A stretch of DNA of 64,000 nt from Agapanthus africanus (lineage: Eukaryota; Streptophyta; Magnoliopsida; Asparagales; Amaryllidaceae), in the NCBI GenBank assembly GCA_030015575.1, contig JASDDO010000026.1:196565739-196629738 (forward strand), given 5' to 3'. Of this stretch, positions 34,140-45,566 are shown piece after piece. Every line of letters begins with the position of its first letter. Position 1 is the first letter of the stretch. The position numbers and the translations under genes were made by a program. Under the pieces are notes generated by a model. It ran no database searches, was not told the DNA's origin, and worked only from the letters and a program-made list of their open reading frames with translations.

Positions 34140-34930
34140 ATGGCTTTTGGATTGTCAGAGTTGCAAACCTCATTACCACTCCTACTTTTACCCTTTTTCT
34201 CCAGGACACCCCGTATTACTACGAACGTCCACTTCCATTGGACAAAACCATCGTATGGTTATATACGAACTCGAAGGGATTTATTTGAGGATGGTTTCCG
34301 GTTCTGGAGAAAACGGATAGGACTATTCAGTTGTCTTTTCCTTTTACCTTCTCTCAGGTTGCGGGTACTCCTTGGTTTAGGAGATAGTACACCTATTACG
34401 CAAATTGGATAGTCTTCTTCCAAACCATAGGCAGGTGCCGACCGGTAGGGAATGAAGAAAACCAATTAGCCTAACGATGGTGTACAGAAGGTATTAAGTT
34501 AAGACAAAGCAAGGGATTAGTAAGAGGGCAAAGTAAATTGCAACTGATATTCACGACTAAACCAGGTATTTCATTACCACTCCACTTCACCTTGGTATTT
34601 CTCCAGGACACTCCGTATCACTACGAAGATCCACAGTTTATTGGATACTCCATCGTATGGTTATATACGAACTCGAAAGGAACTTGTTCCAGTTCGGGGA
34701 TGGATTCAGGTTCAGGAGAAATAGGAATAAGGTTTGTTCGGTTGTCTTTTATCTTCACCTTCTCTCGCATTGCGAGTGTTCCTTGGATTAGGGCAGTACA
34801 CCCATTATGCTTATTGGATAGTCTTCTTCCAAACCATAGGCTGGTGCCAAAAGGTAGGGATGGAAGAAAACCATTTAGCCTAAGAGGGTGTACAAAAGGT
34901 AATGACTAAAGACATATAAAGGGATTTGGA
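34140..34930 (+). repeat. Unidentified roughly 400-bp tandem duplication in place of gag in E
   Basis: Two diverged copies (about 34140-34535 and 34545-34930), offset by 401 bp at CATTACCACT. They share CTCCAGGACAC and ATCGTATGGTTATATACGAA. Both copies can encode FLQDTPY followed by IVWLYTNSKG, in frames soon closed by stops or shifts. I do not recognise the source. It is not similar to the gag of C or G. Confidence 0.75.
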
Positions 34931-35129
34931 GAGATGGCAAAGAAGTATACGGTTACAGTTGTTAATCTGGAAGAGGCATTACTAGGAATACCAGGATACC
35001 CCATCGAATCATTTCAATGTTTCAGTTTCACTGTGTACTGTTAAAGGAAAACTGATTTCCCGATTAGATACTTACTCCAGGGTATGTATTTACCAGGTAT
35101 GATTCTCACATCTGTATGGTTTTACAGAT

Positions 35130-37440
35130 GATGAGTGGGAGTAAGTTATTGGGAATTTGGTGATCATCCTCATTATATCGGAATTCGTTGTAATTGGTGA
35201 TATTTGAGGAAGTCACCTGGGTTGTTTGCCGGACGGCAAATATTTGGTTTTGAATATCCGCTGTCATGCACCAATTTCAAATTGATATATCCGTACGTCT
35301 ATTTTTTATAGAGTGAGATATACCTTTTTGAAATTATGTCGATGATATTTACCTATATCAGTGGATGGTTAGGTAAGGAGCATTAAACAGCGGTGTAATT
35401 CTTCTTAACCATAAGTACAGTTTTCAACATACGACACACAAGGTTTGAGTCATTAGACTCAGGGGACTTATACAGAGTATTGTATGTTGTCCAGCGTCCA
35501 TGAGGACAGAGGGGTTGGTTCTCGTACTATATTCGGTTTACTTATGACTTCTCTAGTTTTTAGACAGGTGTTTCGTAGAAACACAGGGTCCAAGTTTTGA
35601 GAAGTTATAGGTATTTGAATAAAGTAAAGAACCAGGTATTGCAAGTATCAGGATTCTTCAAAGTGATCGAAGATATAGATACTTGTGGATGGTATTCAGT
35701 TGATAGTAATGTTTAAGAGAACTTGCTTCTCTTTCAGGTTACTCATAATTGGAAGCATTCCTAAGTTGAGTAACGCTGATCGGCCTCTTTCCATTTAGTT
35801 GACATGCACTAGAGACAGCTGCATGATTTGAATCTGGTTCAATTAAATCAGTGCCTCTGTTTCTGTATTGGATATAGAACAGTTCATATCTTAACAATGT
35901 TAAGGTACGGGGAGTTGTCCGGATTATGCTTAAAACCAGACTCTGGATAACTCAAGGCACGTTTCTGTAATGGCTGTTTGTGGGTTGACCCAGGCTATGA
36001 TGAGGGTTGACTTTCAACCATCTGGAAGATCAATAGTGATATTTTTCTAAACTCGCCACAGTTTTAATAAAAATGGTTTTTTTTTCAGAAAACAGTAGTG
36101 GGAGTATGGTAGAACTGGAAGTAATTCCAGAACCGCAAAGGATTACTGAAGATTTGATAGGAACCTAAACATTCAATCTGGTTTGACATTCCATTGGCCA
36201 CTCCGCAGATATGGTGGGTAACTTCAGGCACCCGAGAGGTACTCCGGTAGCCTCAAGGACGGTGACAGGGAAGTTCTTGTTTACCCATACTTGCCATTGC
36301 TGTTGTTCCAGACTGTGAAACCCGGCTGGAGGATGGGTATAGCGTCGTTCTAAACTAGCTTTAGAAGTGTACGTCTATATGACTCTGCCAGAGGGTTGTC
36401 GTAGTCAGTGGGGGCAGCGGAAGTATTGGTGGACAGGTAGCTTATGTCTATTTATAGACTAAAGCAGATATAGCGGAGATAGATCATCAATTTCTGATGT
36501 AACAGTCATATGTTTGACTTCATCTGAATAGGGGATTGATCTGTTGAGAAGGTAGTAGGGTGTGATGTCATGGTATTTGGATGACATACACAGAGTAGGA
36601 AGTGATAATCCTATACTACGATCGGTTATACTTTGGTCGTCACACAGTGGTTTCTCTACATAGGACTTGGATATAATATCAGACATTCTGGTTACTGGAT
36701 CTATGGTTTTAGATCTAGATTTGGGAAGTGTCCCAATCAGGGTACTTAGACAACATTCTAAGAGTATTTAGAATGGACGACTCCTGGCACGGTAGTGTAC
36801 CTGCAGGTGATGGAGTCACCCTCTCTAAAGCTGTCTTACAGACTAAAGGGGAGAGGGATGTGCATGATTGGCAGATCACTTGCTTAGGTAACTGAGTCAA
36901 TCGTGAGTTGTCAAGTACCACACCAGATGTTGTTTTTGCGGTAGTTGCAATATATTGATATTAATCCAATCCTGGAGAAACGATCAGAAGCAGTTTTAGA
37001 ACATAAGTGGATGTTCTAGGGATATGATAACAACAGCCTCATTCGGGAGACAGTTATCATTCCAGGCTTCCAAGGTGACCTGGACGACAAGGAGGTTGTC
37101 AGAGTTATAATTTTCCTTCTGACGGGGGCAGTATTTTGGACAGGTGGTCCAAGGCAATACTGAGGGAGGCATGGCGCAGGACACTGATTAAGTTCAGTTG
37201 ACGATACAGTCTAAGAAGTTTGGATTTGGAGTTCATTTATGAGCTAGGTCCCATCAGACATCCAGACACATTCTAAGACAGGTATTGCTCATTTCGGGAG
37301 ATGGGTTTCTCCGCGAACTTGAGATATAGAGTGACATAGAAAGAAACATCAAAGCGGATCCACTCACTGAGGCTATTCCTCGAACGCAATAGTTTCGCAA
37401 ACGAGCTTTGTGAGACTGACTAGTAGGGGAGTTGGGTGTT
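35130..37440 (+). pseudogene. Deeply decayed copia pol of element E
   Basis: Scattered matches to the C polyprotein occur in order. They are a protease/pre-integrase region near 35200-35290, the integrase C-terminal region near 35800-35950, RT near 36450-36600 (GACTAAAGCAGAT beside the tract for GLKQ) and RNase H near 37240-37400. No frame longer than about 75 residues survives. It would give no enzyme. Confidence 0.75.
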
Positions 37441-37491
37441 CGGTATCACACGGGCTGTGAGTATGTGACATCGCAATAATTAGCCTTGAGT

Positions 37492-39649
37492 GTAAGTGGG
37501 AGATTGTTGGAGATAGTGCCCTCAGAGTCAATTATTGGATCACAGGCACGTGATTGCAATGATTGAGGGAGGACTTATCCCGGTAGGACAGTCTTACTCA
37601 AGATGATAGTATGCTATCTGGTTTATCTTTATCATCGTGTACTACTTTAGGTGACCTGACAGGTCGCTATTACACGTTGATAGAGCCCCTAGGATTCGTG
37701 CTTGACTGCCAGCAGTATGAGGGTGATCATATACGTGGGAGTTGGTAGTCTACAAGCACATCCTTAAAAGGTCCCTAGTCGTGGGAGTTTCGAGACAGGG
37801 CATCGATACTCCAGAGTAGACTAGTGTATACAGTCAAGACGCCGACGAGGGGCGGTGGCCGGTCTCACAAGCCACTGGTGTCAGTTAGTTCACCTAAGAT
37901 GTATACAGGTGCTCATTGGGTTATGAGTACACCGGACAGGACTCGCCGGGAACATGCTAGTTGGTCTTATACCTGACGTCAGATAGCAGTTCCCTGGTGA
38001 CATGTGTACAGGTTAGTTCATCAACCTGAGGATCGTCATTTGTCTCGTGTGAGTTCCCACTGTACTTTGATTACTACCCTACCATGCTCAAAGGAGACAT
38101 GCAAACAGGTTTTAGTTGGGTACAATCCCGAGCCACATGGAGGCAGTGAGCGGATCTTCAGGGGTTCGTCTCTCCCGGTATTGGGGGTGAGGTCGCGCTG
38201 TGTCTAGGAGAGCCCTTACAGGAAGTCCTTGGCAAAGGCAGGAGATTTACTGGTAGGTATTCCAGTAGTATCTCAGAGTGTTCTGGGCTACACTCCGACA
38301 CGACTTGTACCGCTTTTGGGGGTTTGACTTTTACCGACCCCCTAGGCCCGCCATACGATGCTCATAGATGAACGGACCGGACTGTACGGATATTGTCACT
38401 AACAGGCTCATTAGGGTGTCAGGATGAGTTCGCTCATCGACGTCCCTTTTGGTCAATAGCTGGTAGCCCGTCACGTATGGCTAATACCTCTGACGTGCTA
38501 GTGGTTAAATCCACAGCCATAGTATTGACGAGTCTTTAGAGTCCCCACATTCAGTTGCTCAAGTTTTCGGGCGAAACGCTGTAGAGGACGTATGGAGATA
38601 TGGCAGGGTTCGTTCAGATACGTGCGGTATTGCACGGATCAGGATCGGACGGTTAATACTAGCGGGCTTTGGTTTAAGCCGGATCCTAGTATTGGACAGT
38701 GTAGATTTGTCTCATTGCATTTGTATTCGTCGGAATACAGATGCGGGTGTGTATACACTGTATCGGGGTTTTCCTGTAATTTATTACGGGACCAGTTTTC
38801 TGGAGTTGCCAGTTTGTTTTCCGTTTCGGCCAATTTTCCTTTTATCTTTCATTGGCCGAAGATTGGTGGAGGAGGGCTTATTTGCATTTGTGCAAATAAG
38901 CATTGTGGAGGGTGTTACTTGCAAAGTTGAACTATCATGATATTTCCTCCACCTTTTGACTTATTCTTTTCATCATGACTTGACTTTTGGTTCATCATGG
39001 TTGTTGGTGATGGGTTATGATGAGGTTGGTGGAGTGTTGGTTTTGATTGGTGATGATTTCCTTTTATGATCACTTTCTCTCTTGCGTGATTGATACACAC
39101 ACACCCCTTGGCTTTTCTCTCCAATTCCATTCTCTTGTTTGGCCGGCCACTCGAAGAGGGAAGGGGCTGAAATTTTTTGGGTAAGGGATTTTGGTTCTCT
39201 TCATGTTTGCAAAATCCCCAAGTTCATCCACAAAATTCCTCACTTCATTACCTCCACTAAAAGGGCAACTTCCAATACCCCAAATAAGACATAGCTTTCT
39301 ACACTTTATTCTACAGCAAATCTTGGGCACGTCGACTCGCCAACTTCGTGCCCGAGTTGCCTCGGTCCAGAGGTGGGAGCCTGTAAAAGAAGCAGGCGAC
39401 GTGGTGCCCTTCCGGCGAGGAGGTGGAGACCAGACACTCCGCGGGAGACCGGGACGACGACGAGAAGACCGGAGGACACGGATAGCTCGGTATATCTTTC
39501 TTCCCCCTTCTCTAGTTTAGCTAGGACTAGTTTAATGGCACGATCCGGGTTTATAGTGCGCGGTGGTGCCGGTTTGAAAAGTTAAAGAAAATCACCGCTT
39601 TCGCATTCCGGCGTCGGATCGACGACCGGGGCGCCGCCGTGCACTTACA
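37492..39649 (+). repeat. Polypurine tract and 3' LTR of element E
   Basis: GTAAGTGGGAGAT precedes the LTR, which starts TGTTGGAGATAG at 37505 and ends CTTACA at 39649. GAGGG (39650-39654) repeats the left flank. Confidence 0.95.
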
Positions 39650-39654
39650 GAGGG

Positions 39655-40112
39655 CTCGGGAGGAGATGCCGGAGCGTCAGCAGCCCTACCATCCAAAGTT
39701 CCAGGAGTATACCCCCCTCAACGTTTCTCTCGCGGTGTTGCTAGAGGAGGCCCAGAATGAGGGGTTCTTCAAGTTCCCTCCGGTCCCGCGTCAGGCCGCG
39801 AAGCTAACCCGGGGCCCCTACTGCGCTTTCCACCGGGTACTGGGCCACGCCACGGAGGACGGCAAACAACTGAGGGACTACATCGAAGAACTCATCCGGT
39901 CTGGACACCTCGCCGCCTACCTGAGGGACAAGCGGCAGACCGACCGTGAGCAGGAGCAGCATCGCCCTCCCGCCGACCTGACCATCGGTCAGATCATGCT
40001 TGCTTCAGCGGACGGGGAACCCGGAGCTCAGGGAGCCCCATGCCCTATGCCAAGCGCAAGGGCAGACAGCCCTTCGGGGAGCTCGGCCCCAGCCAATAAA
40101 GTCATCTTCTAG
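39655..40112 (+). pseudogene. gag of element D, 3' part
   Basis: It continues the frame cut at 29622 after removal of E and one GAGGG. It encodes a nucleocapsid-like segment with YCAFHRVLGHATED and LIRSGHLAAYL, characteristic of Tat-group gag. In that group I recall the motif starting YCEFH with further conserved residues. The frame ends at 40110-40112. No protease follows. Confidence 0.85.
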
Positions 40113-40265
40113 CCTGTACCCTTCTTTTAAAGCAATGTAGATTCTTCCTAGGATCTATTGTTAATTTAATAAAGATCAATGGAGCGTTGCGAAAAAGAAA
40201 AAGAGCTTTGTTTATTCAAAGGGTATTATGGGCTCATCAGCCGTACATGCAAAAAGAAAAGAAAA
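40113..40265. terminator. Convergent 3' ends of D gag (+) and antisense gene 2 (-)
   Basis: AATAAA occurs on the plus strand near 40096 and 40168. AATAAA on the minus strand (plus-strand TTTATT, 40211-40216) lies about 50 nt after the stop of the antisense frame. The two units would be transcribed toward each other. Function is inferred from position only. Confidence 0.55.
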
Positions 40266-40718
40266 TTACAATAGCGGGGGAAGGGGGTGCAGCGAACACT
40301 GCTCGTGGTACTCGGTAAAAATCTCCGCAAGCTGGGGCCTCGCCAGTTCTAACCTCTGTCCCTGGTTCCCCCAGCAGGCATCAACCCCGAGCCTCAGCTC
40401 GTAGCATTCGCGGACGAGCGCCTCCGAGTGGGCCAGCCGGTTCGCGGAAATTAAGCCGAAGCGCCTCAAAGACTGCAGCTTGCCCACGGCCTCGTCAAAA
40501 AGCAGCTCCGACAGGGAGTTGAAAAGCCCCGGCGATGCCCTCCAGATGGAGTACATCAGCAACTACAGCAGGAAGGAGCGTCGGGGGAGCAGCCGGCTAA
40601 AATGGTCCTCGATGCTCCCGAAGACCAGCTGCATCGTGTCCTCGGTGCAGTACGGGTCGTAGAGGTACACGTCTTCGAAGCGGACGATGTCGGGAATGGT
40701 GAACGGGAAGTCCTGCAT
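40266..40718 (-). pseudogene. Antisense gene 2 of element D, one in-frame stop
   Basis: The minus-strand frame starts at ATG 40718 (MQDFPFTIPDIVRFEDVYLY) and runs about 150 codons, with one TAG at 40565-40563. A TATATAAG box on the minus strand (40774-40767) lies about 50 nt upstream of the ATG, and a polyadenylation signal lies 50 nt past the end. I do not recognise the protein. Its 3' untranslated region resembles that of antisense gene 1 (motif CAAAGGGTATT on the plus strand at about 40217 and 42306), so the two may be related transcription units. Confidence 0.6.
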
Positions 40719-41021
40719 TCTCGGCGATCTGTTTATGAAGGATGAAAAGACCAGTACCCCTTCAGCCTTATATAGCCCAATGCGCAGCCTAACCGTCACA
40801 CCCTCTCGCCCAGGGAATCGCTGCCACGCGACAACCATCAAGCCTTCTCCGGTGGAATCGAAACGGCGCGTCCCTAGCGCTTCGCCTTCCCTCACATTCA
40901 ATAGGCTATCTACGCGCGCCGTTGCCCCGACCGTTCCCATTCCCCGCACCTGCAGCTGAACGGTCGGGATACACCATAACAAGATTCAGCCCAGCAGCTT
41001 CCCTGCTCGGTCGTCCCCACC

Positions 41022-41960
41022 GGGCAGCTTCCCTGCCGCAACGCCGGGATCAAAAAGCCCTCCCAGAGGCAGTCGAGCCCGAGGTTCCCTCGCTCGGCTA
41101 TCCCCAGCGGGCAGCTTCCCTGACGCAACGCCGGGGATCAAAAAGCCCTCTCAGATGCAGTCGAGCCCGAGGTTCCCTCGCTCGGCTATCCCCAGCAGGC
41201 AGCTTCCCTGCCGCAACGCCGGGATCACAAAGCCCTCCCAGAGGCAGTCGAGTCCGAGGTCCCCTCGCTCAGCTATCCCTTGCGGGCAGCTTCCCTGCCG
41301 CAACGCCGAGGATCAAAAAGCCCTCTCAGAGGCAGTCGAGCCTAAGGTTCCCTCACTCGGCTATCTTTCAGGATAAAAGCCCTCGCCAAGAAGCACCGGG
41401 CAGTAACCCTGCCCAGCCAAGGGTCTTCGGCAGGCTTCTTACCTCCTTATAGCTCTTCCCGCGTCCAGGACCAAAGTCCTCCCAGAGGCAGTCGGGCCTT
41501 CGCTTGGCTATCCCCGGCTGGTAGCTTCCTACCACAACCGACAGGGATCAAAGTCCTCGCCAAGAGGCACCGAGCAGTAACCCTGCTCGGTCCCCGTCCT
41601 GAAGGATCAAAGCCCTCGCAAGAGGCAACCGAGCAGCTACCCTGCTCAGTAAATACTCCGGTTGGTAGCTCCCCACCCGCGACGCCAGGATAGAAGCGGC
41701 TGCTCCGCTCGTTAATTCCAGGCTGGTAGTTGCCTACCCACGGCGCCAGATGTCAAAGCCCTCGCCCAGAGGCCGCCGCGCAGCTCCACTGCCCGGACAT
41801 CCTTAGTGGGCTTCGTACAGCCCCTCAAGCGCTAGAGAGCCAAGCCCTCGCAAGGGGCAAAGGAGCAGCTACCCTGCTCGGCCATCCTTGGTGGGCTACT
41901 CCCCTACCACCGCGCCAGGAAGCATAAAGCCTTTGCAGGAGGTGACAGGGCAGCTACCCT
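41022..41960. repeat. Minisatellite, unit about 87-88 bp, in element D
   Basis: GGCAGCTTCCCTGCCGCAACG recurs in near form at 41022, 41109, 41197 and 41284, with AAAGCCCT, GAGGCAGTCGAG and GGTTCCCTCGCTC in the same order in each unit. More degenerate, shorter units continue to about 41960. Open frames on both strands here are by-products of the repeat. It lies upstream of antisense gene 2 and downstream of antisense gene 1. Confidence 0.85.
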
Positions 41961-42380
41961 GCCCAGTCAACCCCGGATGGCAACCAATGCTCGAAATCAG
42001 AGATGCTCTGTGGCCGTGGACCCGAGACCCCAGCAAAGGGCATTAGGTCTGTCCAAGTCTAAACGATCTTCCCTTGACTCCGGGGCCCAGGGAGATACCT
42101 CCTCAGAAGCGCTCGTCGGCAAGTGATTGCAGACAACTCGATAGACGATCGCTAGACAGATGGCCAACCTGACGTAAAAGCACAACGACACAGACAAAAA
42201 ATATTCCATGAACATTCTTCACAAAATAGATGGCAGAACACAATTCTATGGAGCTGAGAAAAAAGAAACTTCATTACTACTGCCAAAGACAAAAGTCTTT
42301 TTTACAAAGGGTATTTTTTGGGCTCCCCAGCCTTACAAAATTCAAAAGAAAAACAAATTGAAGATGGGAGAACGGGGGCT

Positions 42381-44333
42381 CTACGCCTCTGGGCCGGGCG
42401 TGACCCCGGGGTCCTCGACCTCCACCACTTGATGCGCTGGGTCCTCGGCCGCCTCCTCGCCGGGAACTTCTTCCCCTTGCTCGTCGGCGCCCACGAGGGG
42501 GAACTCTGCCCGGAGATCCGCGTCGTCGAACCCCGGCATCCGGGACTTAACGGCATCGAGGGCGTCGTGCCAAATGCGAGTCGTGGCCATGGCCAGGTCA
42601 TTATAAAAATCCTTCTACCCCTTATAGCTCGCAACGGCTCTCGATTCAGCCGACTTAAACGCCTCGGCCACCGCCCTCAGCTCCTTTCGGAGGGCCTTCA
42701 CCGTCCTCTTCAGGTTGCCGGCAAGAACCTGGGAGTCCTCGAGCTTGCCCTCGGCGATCACGGCGGCCTCGTGATGCCGGGCAACCACCTCGCCCTCCAG
42801 GGCGGCGATCTTCGCCGACATTGTCTCCTGCTCCCGCCTGGAGCTCTCTTGCAGCGAGGCGAGCAGACCTGTGGCCTCCAACGCCGGAGCTACCACCTCG
42901 GTCTCCATGCGGAGGGCAATGGCCACGTGCTGGAGAACCTGGGAAGACACAGAAAGGTCAGAAAACAGAAAAGGGCACCAAACCTCACGTTAGACTGGCG
43001 GCTTACCTGCACAGATTCCTGAGCGATCGATGCCAGCTGGGCCCTGAGGGTCCCTCCAGGAACTCGACCCCCGGCCGAGGTCTCTATTTCGTGCAGGAGG
43101 CTGTCAACGACCAACAGCCCCGACGGCACCGCGAACCGGAGCCCCCTTCCTCCACTACGGTCGGCGAGGACCGGTCCCGGGAGGGTCTCCGGGAACTCTT
43201 CTTGAGCGGCTCCGAGGGAGAGACAATCTCCTCTTCCGAAGCCATATCCTCCAGAATCAGGGCCCGCTTCCGACCCGATGCTCTGCTGGGGTCCGGGGGG
43301 GATCCGCTACCAAGCGTCCTCGAGGCGCCGCCTCCGGGGCAGTGGGAGCCGGAGCGGGCTGAGCCCGAGAAGAGCGGGCACCCCCAGTCCTAGCAGGCTG
43401 CCTCGGATGGCGCATAGCATCTCGGAGAGAGCCGAAGTCCATGGATCCTGCATGAAACGAACACCCAACAGATCAACAACATGAGTAAAATGTAAGCCCA
43501 AAAAGCAAGCCTAACTTACCGGCGAACTTGACGGGGCTATGTCCGGCCCAACTCAAAACCTTCTCGAACAGCAGCACGTCATGTCGAGGGGCGATCTCCC
43601 ATGACGCCACCCTCACCGCGGTGGGGTTATCGGACAGGCTCCCCGGCAGACACTTCTCCCTCGACCACTTGGTGAGCACCGGCCAGTCCTCGCCCTCGGG
43701 AAGGGAAACGAAGAAAAATTTCTTTTTCCAATCATGGATGGAGGAGGGCAAAGCCATGACCCCGGTCCCAGCAGCGACCCCGGGCCGCTTCCGAAAAGTA
43801 AAGTAAACCCATCCCGGGTCGCCAGCTCGACCGCCAGGGTGACTCTTGAAAGCGAGGGAGGAATCAAGAAGGGAGAGACTGAAAGGAACCACCTGCAGCC
43901 TCAGGCGGATCAAGAACCCAAGGAGGATCCTCCACGCGTTCGGCACTAACTGGCCGGGGGCCAAACTGAAGAAATTCAGAGCGGCGATGACCTCAGGAGA
44001 GAAGGGCAGGCGCATTCCACCCCAAAAAGCTTCCAAATACAGGGCAATCTCCCTGCCCCGTACCTGTTCTGCCCTCTCTCCTTCCTCGGCTAGACGGAGC
44101 GTATAGCGCGGGGGAATGTGGAAGCGAGCTCGAGCGCTAGCGAGCTCGTCCTTATGCCTCACCCAGTACGAGGTGCTGGGGGCCACATCTGCCGCCGCCT
44201 CCCTGGAGGCGGCCCCTGCCTCACGGCCCCGGGAAGAGGGCCCAGCCCCTGCTCTACGAGAAGACTCAGAAACAACTAAAGAGATCCTAGCATCTACTCC
44301 AACAACATCTACTGATTCTACAGAGGAAGACAT
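42381..44333 (-). pseudogene. Antisense gene 1 of element D: gypsy-type transposon (Transposase_28-like) protein, spliced, damaged
   Basis: Exon 1 (44333-43520) begins with a Ser/Ala-rich stretch. It then has a globular domain (IPPRYTLRLAEEGER, FWGGMRLPFSPEVIAALNFF and WVYFTFRKR), as in the plant 'putative gypsy type transposon' family. A 5' splice site GTAAGTT follows. Exon 2 starts at 43447 after TTTCATGCAG and keeps the frame; it ends at 43007 before GTAAGC. Exon 3 starts at 42938 after TCTTCCCAG, encodes a coiled coil (about 42930-42620), meets an in-frame TAG at 42617-42615, and continues in frame to an acidic tail ending at 42381. Exon 2 also carries a frameshift near the G run at 43297-43303. 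The role of this family is unknown. Confidence 0.78.
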
Positions 44334-44805
44334 CTAACCTGGGAAATGAAACTCTTCAAAGGTTGGAAATGAAAGAGGGGAGACGAACACCGAGCAGCTG
44401 AGGCTTGAGAGAGAAAAATATGAAAGAGTAAGGGCCCTAAGGCGGACCCCACCCTTATTTAATTCCGCATCCAACGGCGCCCATCTTCTCCCGCCGAAAG
44501 GGCTCCTCGCGCCCAGCGTCTCCGATCGTTCCACGTGGCGGCCCAGCGCTGGACCGAGTCCCATCAGACGCCGTAGACCTGCGCACGTCGCATCGGCTAA
44601 TCGACGCTCGACACATGGGCCGTCGCTTCGACTACAGAGTGCACGAACCGGTGCACCTTCTTTATATGCAAAGATCTCACCCTGATTCGCTAGAGGAAAG
44701 GACAACCGACGGCCCGAGGGCTCGCCCTGACGAAACCATAGAAGGGATCTCACCTTGGGAGGCCCGGCAATTCACTCCTGACCCGACCACTATCTGGTCG
44801 GGACA

Positions 44806-44820
44806 AGAGTGGGGGGCTAA
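44806..44820 (+). other. Polypurine tract of D
   Basis: AAGAGTGGGGGGCTAA directly precedes the 3' LTR. Confidence 0.8.
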
Positions 44821-45566
44821 TGATAGTGCTCGATATTGGCGACCCTGAAGATCATGACTCGTGGCAGGTGACATGTCCCAGAACTCAGAAGAATGGGCTC
44901 GCAGGGGCCGACAAGGCCACCCAATGCCCGACCAACAAGCCCAAGCTGGCCCCCCTTGGGTACCCTGCAAATTGGCCTCCTCGGCCTCTCAGCTCGCCCT
45001 GAGCTGCCACAAGACCAAGACACCTCGGCTCTCTCGGCCCTCTTGCTCGTCTCCGAGCTCCCCAGCCGAGGTCGTCTTCCTCGGTCCCTCCGACCGACTC
45101 CACCACTCACAGACGTAACCGCCGCTCTGCAAATCCCGCCATGCGCAGATTCTCCGCCAGCAACGTCCCACGTTCTAAGCCATCACGATCCCCATTAATG
45201 GGCGATCCGCTCTTTACGAGGGCATGACCTCAGGAGCGTAACTGCTGGCGAGATTCCCGCGCCTGCTGCTGCGTGCCGCCGCCGCTATATAAACCCCCAT
45301 CACAGAGGGGTCAAGTAAGCCATTTTTTTACACTTTTATGCCGTTACTCTGCTCGAATCTCATCACTAACTTGAGCGTCGGAGGGTCCACGGTGGTACCA
45401 AACCACCCCGGGACTTCCCTGCAGGTACTCGGCAACAGCTTTCTCACCACACCTCTTCCTCCAAAAGCCCATTGAGACCCACATGCAATGAAGGATAATT
45501 AGCTAAGTTCACCGCGAGATCAACGGAAGAAAACATTTGACGGAGGCCCGAAAAGGACCCCCATCA
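44821..45566 (+). repeat. 3' LTR of element D (746 bp)
   Basis: It starts TGATAGTGCTCG and ends CCCATCA. The TATA box TATATAAA is at 45286-45293. From about 45003 it matches the visible 5' LTR, and GAGCT at 45003-45007 marks the uninterrupted counterpart of the B insertion site. CCTTC (45567-45571) would be the right target duplication of D. Confidence 0.9.

Larger units (their letters stand above)
29623..39649 (+). mobile_element. Element E: non-autonomous Ty1/copia retrotransposon
   Basis: Paired LTRs of about 2.15 kb, Met-tRNA primer site, 2.3-kb structured leader, an unidentified duplicated segment where gag should be, a deeply decayed pol, a purine tract, and GAGGG on both sides (29618-29622, 39650-39654). 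The LTRs look about 97-98% alike by eye, yet pol is barely recognisable. The interior therefore decayed long before this insertion, as expected of a family moved in trans. Confidence 0.92.
27743..45566 (+). mobile_element. Element D: Tat-like Ty3/gypsy derivative with gag and two antisense genes, no pol (interrupted by E)
   Basis: D has a 5' LTR (27743-28309 visible), a primer site, a gag pseudogene split by E, convergent polyadenylation signals, two minus-strand genes, a minisatellite, a purine tract and a 3' LTR (44821-45566). No protease, RT, RNase H or integrase is present in about 6.5 kb of interior. Antisense genes near the 3' end are known from the Tat/Ogre group of plant gypsy elements. 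I infer a large non-autonomous derivative of that group. Confidence 0.85.

Noticed and set aside
40922..41452. Pro/Ser/Arg-rich 176-aa frame
   Set aside because: It is translation of the 87-bp minisatellite, and other frames in the same DNA are open too.
42318..43022. 234-aa plus-strand frame over antisense gene 1
   Set aside because: It is the opposite-strand shadow of the coiled-coil exon, whose minus-strand reading has family features and splice sites.
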